Part shown: piece by piece, positions 53,480 through 62,701 of the stretch
Layout: each line of letters opens with the position of its first letter
Position numbering within the stretch: the first letter of the stretch is position 1
Source: Piezodorus guildinii
Lineage: Eukaryota > Arthropoda > Insecta > Hemiptera > Pentatomidae
DNA length: 64,000 bases
Assembly: GCA_023052935.1 (NCBI GenBank)
Contig: CM041292.1
Span: 173,290,900-173,354,899 of the forward strand
Direction: 5' to 3'
Notes under the pieces: model-generated
Seen by the model: the letters and a program-made list of their open reading frames with translations, nothing else
Told to the model about the DNA's origin: nothing
The model's database searches: none
Program-made: the position numbers and the translations under genes

Positions 53480-53945
53480 CAGTATTATAGCAATTTATTT
53501 TTGTTTTCAAATTTTTCGCTTCGTTTGTAAAACAGACCACCTGAATATGTTAGACTGCTAGCCTCATCCCACAGGAGGTACATTGAGGGGGTATACCCTT
53601 CGCTAGGTATCGTGACTGTGTGCCATTTTGATATTTTCAATATTGAAGCTTCGTTTTCTCGTAAATGCAATCTCCTAAAATTTGGGAATTTATATTCTAA
53701 AACCGTATAGCTCCACACAAGAAGTAATGGATGATACAGATTCTTGCAAGATGTTATAAGACCTAGGATTCTTGCCCTTCACCACTACATCGTCAGCACA
53801 TGAAAGCTGTATCTGGGAAGTTTGTGGCTGTAAGAACTATCTTGAATCAAGTCTGAATAGGAGAGGACTTAGTACGCTTCCTTGTAGGACACCACTAGCC
53901 TGCTCAAATTCTCTTTATTCAACTCTGGCAGATTTTACGTAAAAC
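53480..53945 (-). pseudogene. RT relic of another LINE clade
   Basis: Reading on the minus strand: EQASGVLQGSVLSPLLFRLD, then a stop, FLQPQTSQIQLSCADDVVVK (motif C with the Y lost) and GKNPRSYNILQES, followed by FRRLHLRENEASILKIS further downstream. The GVLQGSVLSPLLF and ADDVVV pattern points to the I/R1-type lineages. It is not family A, B, CR1-like or RTE. The C-terminus is unrecognised. Confidence 0.65.
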
Positions 53946-54171
53946 GTTCTATTATTAAATTGGTGTGAATTAAATGTAATAATGAATAATGAATTAAAAC
54001 AGCTGATCATAAATCCCAATTTAATTTATTCATATTATTAATGATTATTAATAGTCGGGAGATTTAAGAGGAAATTAGTCCCGCAAAAAGACCTTTGTGT
54101 CTATTTGTCGGTGTGTGTGTGTGTGTGGTAAGTTGAGCCCGAAAACGAAAAGACGAAAAAAAAAACAAAAA

Positions 54172-54376
54172 AACTTGTACCCCTACGACCCATGAATGAT
54201 ATCACACTCAGCCGCCAGGTTTTTTCCCCATTTTCGGTATGTCTCAGGAAGGTCTCCAAACTCCAGGATCGTCCCCTTCCCTCCTCCCACTCCCTCTCCC
54301 GGCTGAAATAGAAGAATAAATAATATTCTGTCATAACCGGGATTCGAACCCAGGACCCGGAGCACAGTAGACTAGA
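54172..54376 (-). mobile_element. SINE family 1, copy in repeat C
   Basis: In reverse orientation: acttgtacccctacgaccc next to an A-run, ccgccaggttttttcc, then the B box gggattcgaacccaggaccc and gcacagtagactag. The first ~35 bp of the tRNA head are missing. Confidence 0.85.
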
Positions 54377-54522
54377 AACTGAAATTTGGTATTTGAGACG
54401 ACTATTAGTCTGAGATGTTTTAGCAACTTTTCCACTAAAATCAGCTAACCAAGAGTGCTACTTTATACCATTTTGCATCTTTTTACGATTTTATTAAAAA
54501 CGGCTCGAACAGTTTTGATTAA

Positions 54523-55022
54523 CACGTTCACGCAGGGGCGTATTAATCAAAATATAGAGTAGAAAATATAAAGTAGGGCGAATATCTACGTTTTTCTGTG
54601 TGAGGCGGGATCGCCTTAGATGCTTACTCTTCGTGTGACGGGGCGACAACAGTTCCAGGCTTCGCGTTAAATGAGAGATTGTAACAGTTTTGACATCAAC
54701 ATATGACTTGAAAAAGTAATTATGGAAATACTTGAAAGAAAATACTCATATATTACTATTATATATTATCTTATGGGAATAAAAATATGAAATGAAATCA
54801 CGCACATCTAAATAAAATTCTTAAAGACGTGTAATCAAGTGAAATTAACCGATAAGAGTCCTTTGATGGGAGGTGTTGAAAGTTATAAAATATTTAATAA
54901 ATTAACTCTTATGTTTGTTCATTCCTACAACATACAATATTGAGAAAAAATAAAATCAACTTATTTTCTAATAACAAGTGACTCATCTGTGATGCACGTT
55001 GGGATAGTTAAGCGTGAACGTG
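54523..55022. mobile_element. TTAA-flanked MITE (piggyBac-type target)
   Basis: Exactly 500 bp. It is bounded by perfect 11-bp inverted repeats CACGTTCACGC / GCGTGAACGTG and flanked by TTAA on both sides (54519-54522 and 55023-55026). Excising it with one TTAA restores the repeat C sequence ttttgattaaact found in the other copies. It is non-coding, and TTAA target choice is the hallmark of piggyBac transposases. Confidence 0.9.
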
Positions 55023-55313
55023 TTAAACTCCCTATCGATATAAATTGAATAATATTTAATATCATGTAGGTTTCATTCTGATTCAAATAGTCTGATAGGA
55101 CTTTAAAGCCGATATTTTAAATTTATTTCTATAAATTACCAATAATTTTGAAGAATCGAAAGAACTAACCATATTGTCTTGTTAGCATTGATATGAGTTG
55201 AACGAATTAGATATTCCATTGAAGGAGAAAAGACCACAAATATTTTTCTAATGTAATTGTTTTACCTCTGAACAAAAGAACAGTAATATAGATGTATAAT
55301 ATACCGTTGGAAA

Positions 55314-55521
55314 AAAAAAAAAAAAACTGTTCTTCTATGATTCATTCAGATTCTTCAGTTAAGTACACATAGATATTTGTAGTGTTTTACTCAGCCAATG
55401 GCCGTGCAAGGAGGTGATTAGGCTTAAATCATGCTCAGCTGCAAGGTTCCCCCTCATTTTGGGTACTCACTTTATAGGAGGGTCTCCATGTCCTATGGTC
55501 GCTCCACGATGAAATGACAGA
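55314..55521 (-). mobile_element. SINE family 1, 5'-truncated
   Basis: Body and poly(T) tail only (read as A-run 55314-55326 on the plus strand); 208 bp. The perfect 13-bp target duplication ataccgttggaaa is at 55301-55313 and 55522-55534. Confidence 0.9.
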
Positions 55522-55740
55522 ATACCGTTGGAAAGCTAAAGAATTTAGAAAAAAAGTATTATGTTATACACTAAATTGTAAAAAATAATGAAGAGTGAAG
55601 AAAAGCGAATGAAAGTAACTGGTTGTTGTAGATGATAATATAATAGATTATTTAATAAAACACATGTTCCTATCTAAATTTAATAGATAGGAATTTCTTA
55701 AGCATTATTTTCATCTCTGTGTTCAAACGTTTTACTTCCA

Positions 55741-56560
55741 GTTACCTATATATGGAATATATAGTAAGGGAATGTATTACGATCGTGAAAATTTTCGCCA
55801 GAGATGTTACAGAACTTTTTTCATTGCCATCAGCTATGCAGAAGAGCCACTTTATACCATGCATTTTACACCTTTTTATGATATTCTCAAAGACTGCTCC
55901 AACGATTTTGATTGAACTCGCTATATCAATATAAAATTTAAATTAAAAAAAAAAAAAACATCATGTAAGTTTCATTTTGATTGAAATAGTCTGATAGGGC
56001 TTAAATGCCGATATTTTAAATTTTCTTCCTCTAAAATACCTTTAATTTTGTAGATTCTATAAAAATAACCATATTATCTTGTTACCACTGATGAAAAACA
56101 AGTAAATATATAAGTTGAACGAATGCGATATCCAACTAAAGGAGAAAACTGAAAATATATTTGTTTAATGCACTTTTTTGTTTTCGAACATAATAGCAGT
56201 AATATACATGTATAATATACCGTTGGAAAGCTAATGATTTCAGAAAAGAATATTATATTATACACAAGCTTGTAAAAGTTAATAAATACGTAGTAATGAA
56301 AAGCCGTTAAAACTAACTGATTATTTTATATAATAATATAATATTGTAAATTTTATAATAAAACACACGTTTCTATTAAAATCCAATTTAAATCATTCTT
56401 TAAAAATGTATTTTCCTTTATGAATTTGTTTAAAAATTCTTGAGTTGATATAAATAATGGAGGTATGTGAAAGTTGTATGTTGCGCGCACCAGATTTTTA
56501 AATTTATTTTAACAACGGAGGATATTGTAAGTCGTGGGTTGCGCGCACTAGACTTTTTTA
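55741..56560 (+). repeat. Repeat C copy 9
   Basis: It begins near ttacctatatatggaatata, keeps cgatcgtgaaaattttcgcc, then has an internal deletion to gagatgttacagaac. The 3' terminal block is again present twice in tandem (56458-56500 and 56512-56555), as in copy 5. Confidence 0.78.
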
Positions 56561-56564
56561 TAAT

Positions 56565-56918
56565 TCTATGACTGCTGCTCAGAATAATTTCATGTAGTTT
56601 TTAATAATTATTACCCAGGAAATTTGAGTCACTTTGGTAGTGTTTATTGCTAATTATTCCTCCCTGTTAATATAATATGTAGTATTCGTCAATAACACTC
56701 GGCTCATCTTAGAGCATCTTCCTCGTCATAAAATATTCCAGTAGGGAAAGGCAAACAAGATAGTGCATCCCTAACAGGGTAGAAAGCCCCCTCCGTGTAC
56801 TGGTGAATTATAAACTTGTTATACATCCTGCATATACCGGGTCGCTTCCCTACACATCTTTCATATTCCTCTTCTTAGCCGATCAAATATTATCATTCAA
56901 TATTTATCTCAGCTAAAC
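56565..56918. other. No gene seen
   Basis: Spacer with no recognisable feature. Confidence 0.5.
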
Positions 56919-56919
56919 G

Positions 56920-56981
56920 ACAACTTCCTTAATATGTATTCTATTGAGGAATTGCAACAAACGTCTGATATATATATATAT

Positions 56982-57024
<43 letters not shown>

Positions 57025-57043
57025 TATAAATATATATATAAAT
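56920..57043 (+). repeat. Repeat H copy 1 with (TA)n
   Basis: Resembles 58390-58502: cttccttaatatgtattcta, aattgcaacaaacgtctgat, then TA repeats (56969-57043). The mariner at 57046 is inserted at the end of this copy. Confidence 0.75.
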
Positions 57044-57045
57044 TA

Positions 57046-58194
57046 TGGGTTGTTTCACATGAAATGTCCGTTTACATAGTTTCTGAAATACATAAAGGAT
57101 TTTGCAGGTCTCTGTTGTTTTCTTCCGAATGTTTATATATTTAAAGTAAACAGTCACTAATCCTGTACTAATACCTTTGTATTATAAACATTAGCTTCCC
57201 AATCAATTACCCACTTTTTAGTATACCTCCACATATGAACATGGAAGCACGCGATTTTCGAGTAATATTTTTGTACGAGTTTAAACTCGGCCATTCAGCA
57301 GCCGAGGCCGCTGGAAATATGTGCAAGGCGTTTGGGGAAGGGAGTGTTAATGAACGGACCATTCACCGTCGGTTTGCTAAGTTTTCAGCTAGGGATACTG
57401 ACTTGGAAAACTTGCCCCGAGGAAGACCTCCGTCCGTAATAGACAACGATGTCCTCAAACATACAGTAGAAGGAAACCAATACCAAACAGTTAAAGAACT
57501 CTCAAAACAACTAAATGCAAGTGCATCTACCGTTTCCAGACATTTAAAGTGTATTGAGAAAGTAAAAAAGCTCGATACATGGGTACCTCATGATCTCACT
57601 GAGCGACAGCAATTGAAACGCCTTGAGACCTGCGTTTCTTTGCTTGAAAGTTCTTCCGCACCCACCATATTCTCCCGACTTGTCTCCAACAGATTACCAC
57701 CTGTTCAGGAATTTAGACAACTTCCTCAAAGGAAAACTTTTTGAAAATGATGATCAAGTGAAAAGTGCGTTTTCAGATTTCGTTTCACTTCAAAGCTCAG
57801 AGTTTTTCAGTTCGGGGATAAAAATTTTGGTGTCACGTTGGGAAAAATGTGTAAAAAAAGAAGGTAAATACTTCGAATAAAATTATCTTGTTTTCATATC
57901 GTATTTAAAAAAAAAAATCCTTTACCTTGAAAACGGACATTTCATGTGACACAACCCAATGGTAACACTAAAACTACTTGAGTCACAATTTCTATATCTT
58001 TTATCCTTCAGTCTTATTATATAGAGATATAATTTTATATAGTTCAGTCTCAGTCACCAAATTTATGTATCTCATACACATCGTATAGATGTGAGATCTG
58101 GATCATTTTTATAATTTTTCACACAGTCCCTTTTGAGATTTTACAGAGATATTCGTAAAAAACAAGATTTGTCATTTCATGTGACACAAACCAA
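57046..58194 (+). mobile_element. mariner element copy 2 with double 3' inverted repeat
   Basis: The 5' inverted repeat is tgggttgtttcacatgaaat (57046-57065). A matching repeat occurs at 57937-57958 (cattt...acaaccca), but no TA follows it. About 236 bp further on, a second, slightly diverged repeat ends catgtgacacaaaccaa (58194) and is followed by TA. TA also precedes the 5' end (57044-57045). So the TA-flanked unit is the longer one, 1,149 bp. It is internally deleted. Confidence 0.8.
57235..57880 (+). pseudogene. mariner transposase, internally deleted
   Basis: The N-terminal half is open and well preserved from MNMEARDFRVIFLYEFKLGH through SVNERTIHRRFAKFSARD, LPRGRPPSVIDNDVLKHT, and ASTVSRHLKCIEKVKKLDTW, then LETCVSLL. 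The next sequence is VLPHPPYSPDLSPTDYHLFR (third catalytic D region) in another frame, ending KCVKKEGKYFE at 57880. About 150 residues with the first two catalytic aspartates are missing. Only DNA-binding activity could remain. The deletion endpoints differ from copy 1. Confidence 0.88.
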
Positions 58195-58389
58195 TAACTT
58201 TAGATAATATTCATGATAAATGGTTTCTTAATATGATTTGGGTTTGTTTGTCTGCCATAAGGGAATCTATACCGGTATTAATTGAAATTAATTATATGTT
58301 TAACATAGTAAAACTCATGAAAGTTTAGGTAATTTAAAAAATTGTAAAGAACGAATGCTGAAACTATGAATGGAAAAATAGGGTCTGTC

Positions 58390-58439
58390 AACTCGATAAC
58401 TCCCTTAATATGTATTCTATATAAAAATTGAAACGAACA

Positions 58440-58505
<66 letters not shown>

Positions 58506-58580
58506 TAAAATGTTCATAATATCTATGTTCTTAAATATGATTAGCTTGTTTACCATGATGGAAACTATATCATAAATCGC
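58390..58580 (+). repeat. Repeat H copy 2 (no mariner), with (TA)n
   Basis: Repeats ctcccttaatatgtattcta, then attgaaacgaacatctgata and a TA tract at 58442-58502. It continues with cttaaatatgatt and gcttgttta, which resemble sequence after the mariner at 58230-58260. It serves as a candidate empty site. Confidence 0.6.
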
Positions 58581-58584
58581 GAAT

Positions 58585-60045
58585 GACTGCTGCATAATCG
58601 AACTAAAGTGCTTGAAACTTCGGGACAGAGTCCGCATTTAAAGTTCTCTAAACATTATTTAACTCAAATTTCAGTGATGCCAAACTTAAATATTAAGTCT
58701 ACAAAAGTTTTTCAAACGTAGTTGGTGGAGGAAAGGCAAAAAATGTCCTCCATTTTGTCTTTAAGTCGCCTCAAATGACTTGATTTTGTACTAAAAACAA
58801 AGAAATTCATTAAAAAATTAGTTCAAGATGTTAACTTGTATAAATTAATTATTATATAACATGGTCGTGTATGACAACTTTAGCTGGACCAAAACCACTA
58901 TCCATTATTTGTATTAATGTCGATATAAGTTATCGGAATGGAAGAAATACGCTTACAAAAAAAAAAAAAAAAAAAGTTATTGTCTTTTTTTTTTTTCAAA
59001 TTACTTCGTTAAATTAGCCAATTATTCTTAAAAAAATAAATACATTTTTGATAGAACATCTTTAAAAGTAATCATGTTAAATAGGTCCTGTATAAAAATA
59101 GAAAATTAGTGTAAAATTCTAATGAACTTTAGTATTTACAAATATTTACTAAAACTTTTGCATATATATGCAATAGTTCATTTGTGAATTGTTGATTTGG
59201 TTACTACACCTAAAGGAAGCGCAGGACGGAGAATTCCCAATTCAAGTGCCTCACTTTTTATTCATTTTAAATATAGACATAGTCGGAAAGACCACAATGA
59301 AAATGTACCTCGGTCTCCAATAATCTTGATTTATGAGGGATTATTCTTAAATGTCGGACTATGTAATTTTAAGTTTGAATTTGAATTAAATGAACAATGC
59401 TACAACGTTTTATCAAATTTTATTTCCTCTCATTGATAGTATTGTAATTTACTCAACTACATTATATGCTAACGAATGTATAATGTAATTCCATTCAGTT
59501 AAGTGTTTAATTAATTAATACTTAAATTTTTATAAATGACTTCTTAAATTAGAATCAACCTCGAACTATTTCCTCGAGTTCAGAAAAGATATTATGTTTC
59601 TAAAACAACCATAGCTTTATTTCCAAATTATTGTACAGAAATGATACTCATGGTTGAAGTTGGAATATTTCTTGCTTATCGAATGGCCTCTAGTTCCGAA
59701 ATTTAAAATATGACAATTTTATTTGATTCATGTTTAAATTTAGGACAAATTTAGACCTACTATTTTCAGTTAATCGGCAAAGAACCTACTGGTTTAATAA
59801 GACTATTATTATTATGTTCAACTTATAATTTATTAAATTAAAAATTTTATTTTTAATAGATTAATTTATTTTCAGCTTTTATGTACTCTACGCAGTGCTA
59901 AAGAGTGGTCATCTAACCGAATCTCTACCGAACACGATCTTTCAGAGAAGTCGCCTGTACTTATCAAATTAGTACTATCAGGTTGGTTATTTTTTCATCT
60001 TTAATGAAATGATATGCATTTTTACTGTTAATTAATAGTGAAAAA
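58585..60045. other. No recognised gene
   Basis: AT-rich spacer. A 79-codon frame at 59197-59436 (contains KGSAGRRIPNSSASLFIHF) has no recognisable feature. Confidence 0.5.
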
Positions 60046-60046
60046 A

Positions 60047-60272
<226 letters not shown>

Positions 60273-60279
60273 ATATTAT

Positions 60280-60632
60280 TTGAAAGGAATTGGAACATTA
60301 AGGAATGCAATATTACTAATGATATGTAATTGGTTTTTTTTTTTTTGTTTTGGTGCTTTTTAAGGTGTTTTTAAATATTTTGATTTAAATAAAAATGATG
60401 CTCATGAAATCTTTTCTCTATTGCCTAAAAAAATTATAAAATCAATGGTCCATCAACTAAAATTTTAAAATGAAATAAATCGCCCTTTATTATAAGAAAT
60501 TCCTTGGTGAATGACACTGGTAAAATAAATTTGAGACGCCTTGAGTTATTTTTTAAATTTAAACGAATTAGGAAATGAGTTTGAAAAGTATATTTTTATC
60601 CAGTGTTATTAAGATCTTGATTGGGGTCACTT
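60280..60632. other. No gene seen
   Basis: AT-rich spacer. Confidence 0.55.
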
Positions 60633-60633
60633 A

Positions 60634-60650
60634 GAGTGTAACGGCTAGAA
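60634..60650 (+). mobile_element. SINE family 2, copy 4, first bases of the head
   Basis: The stretch before the family A insertion, gagtgtaacggctagaa, continues at 61625 (taacagcc...). Together they rebuild the tRNA-like head. Confidence 0.65.
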
Positions 60651-61613
60651 AGTTTTTGTTTTTTTTTATTGAGAAATATTACAATTTGTTACATAATGAA
60701 CAGTAGTAATAGTGATGTAGTACACATTCATACAATATATACAGAAAATAATGATAAAGTCAAATTACATAAAATCGGAAATAAATAAATTCAAATATAT
60801 ACAAGAAAATAACAATTAATAAAAACAAAAAAACAACAACGTACAAATGAAAACAACAACCTGTAGTAGAGATAAATACAAGTTGGGAAATAAATAAAAA
60901 TCATACAAGCAAACTTAACCATATACAATATATACAATCTGCTAAAGGGACCCTAGACTCGGCTACTCCCTCCACAAGTGGGGGGAGAAGCCGAATTCAA
61001 GAGATCCTAGCGCCTCTCACTTAGCGCTTCACTGGTGTAAGCCAGTGGAGGCCGAGCTAGGGCGGAATAGCCACAAACATACAGTACATGAGTGGAGGAT
61101 CTGACCAGTGTCAGAACTCCAGAATAAATGTTTACAAAACGTCGCGAGGCCACTGCCGTTTCAATCTTCGAGGAGGATTGTAGGGATGGGTGGAGCTGGA
61201 GAGCGATTGAGCAAGAGGATTAGGATGATGAAGAAGGTTCTGATGGAATTTAGAGAATTTGGATGGTACCAGGTCTGAAATAAATGGAATATTAAGGTCA
61301 TGGTGTAGGGTACAGTTGGTAACGTAATAAGGAGCATTAACTATTGTTCGGAGGACTTTGGATTGGAAGGATTGGATACGTTTGATGTTAGAATGTTTAG
61401 TTGTCCCCCATAGTTCAAGTCCGTAGGTCCATGTAGGTCTCAGTACTGTCTTATGTATTAGTAATTTGTAAGATGAGATTTTCTGTTTAGTAGTTTGTAT
61501 AAACGGCCGAATCTGCGGTTGAGTTCTATCCTTTTAAGTCTTGTATGTGGGTTTCACGTCAGTCTAGTAAAAAGCCAAGGTACCGGACTGTGTCTGAGGA
61601 AGGAAGCGGTAAC
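60651..61613 (-). mobile_element. Family A copy, 5'-truncated, inserted in a SINE
   Basis: The T-rich tail is at 60657-60670, then the complete family A 3' UTR and the last ~150 codons of ORF2, truncated at 61613. The target duplication aacggctagaa (60640-60650 and 61614-61624) is perfect. The coding part carries small deletions (for example near 61470 and 61565), so it is dead. Confidence 0.92.
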
Positions 61614-61624
61614 AACGGCTAGAA

Positions 61625-61853
61625 TAACAGCCTTTTTTTGTCCAAGGGTGCGGGTTCAAACCCTCCAGATGATCGCATGATTTTTTAAAGGAAATTAGAA
61701 ATCCTTGGTTATGTCGTATTTTAGAGTATACGTAAACTGGCGGTCCCGAGGCTGTGCGATATCAGACAACCATTAAACATCCCTATTCTAATTAAATCCG
61801 GAGAGGTAAAATTTAGGAGTCCCGCTGTAGAGTTGTTCGCTTACTCACAGTTA
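61625..61853 (+). mobile_element. SINE family 2, copy 4, main part
   Basis: The B box cgggttcaaaccctcc is at 61651-61666, followed by the family body (tcgtattttagagtatacgt, ctggcggtcccgag, ctattctaattaaatcc, aggagtcccgctgtag). Confidence 0.78.
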
Positions 61854-61859
61854 CATGAA

Positions 61860-62570
61860 GTGAAGTTAGACGAATAACAACAAAAACTTGAGCGAAATCA
61901 AAACAGCCGAAATTAACACACTTAACTGATTTAGTAGTGCCAGGAATATATAAAGTTAGTACATTGAACAACGTATAAGAATAACCTTGGTTTAGGCGTG
62001 ATTGAGGATTAGGTTTAAAGCTACTTTTATTATAAGTTGCATAGAACCGTGCATCATAAAGAAAATGTAGGTATTATAAAATACGAAGAATATAGAAAAT
62101 TGAAAAATGAGTACATATAAGGTAGTTCATATTTTCTGTAGCATCAAGGTATTGGATTCACTAAAATATAAAATTCTAAGTAAAATAAAACAGGGATGCT
62201 GTAAAAGCATATCCATCATGACTTTATTAGAATCAAATGTGATTGAATTTGGTATTACCGAGGAAAGTCTCATTTTCCTAAGAATAAAATGTTTGGCCTT
62301 TCTTTTTCATAAACTTATTCTTCTAACCTCTCCACATTTTCCTCCACTTAGATTTTCCATCTCCAGAGCATTGGGTTCTAAACAATATATGAATTCATAC
62401 AGTCCCTGAATCAATTCATCTGCTATTATTTTATTAAGATATTTTTTTCTAACAATCATTAAATTTGGCCATCCGGTAAGTTCAACTCCGAATGTGATGT
62501 TTTATCCGATCCACACCTGATTGAATGTATATTTAATATCTTACAAAAATGAGCATTAATAAATTCATAT
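61860..62570. other. No recognised gene
   Basis: AT-rich. The 100-codon frame at 62107-62409 (VIEFGITEESLIFLRIKCLA) has no recognisable feature. Confidence 0.45.
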
Positions 62571-62574
62571 GAAT

Positions 62575-62655
62575 AAAAATTAAAAACGCTGCAAATTATT
62601 ACACAATGGTTTATTATTTTCAAATAAAAGTATTAGGGTATAACTGTTGACATAG
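62575..62655. repeat. Short repeat G, copy 2
   Basis: Counterpart of 48465-48550. It is interrupted at its right end by the family A insertion. Confidence 0.75.

Positions 62656-62658
<3 letters not shown>

Positions 62659-62701
<43 letters not shown>

Larger units (their letters stand above)
54078..55690 (+). repeat. Repeat C copy 8, host to three insertions
   Basis: The C blocks run in order around the insertions: tcccgcaaaaagacc with a GT tract (54108-54127), aaactgaaatttgg, gagatgttttagcaac, ttttgatTAA joining to actccctat, cgatataaattg, tttaaagccgatatttta, and ataccgttggaaa. Interrupted by SINE family 1 (54172-54376), a TTAA-type MITE (54523-55022) and a second SINE family 1 (55314-55521). 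Confidence 0.82.
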
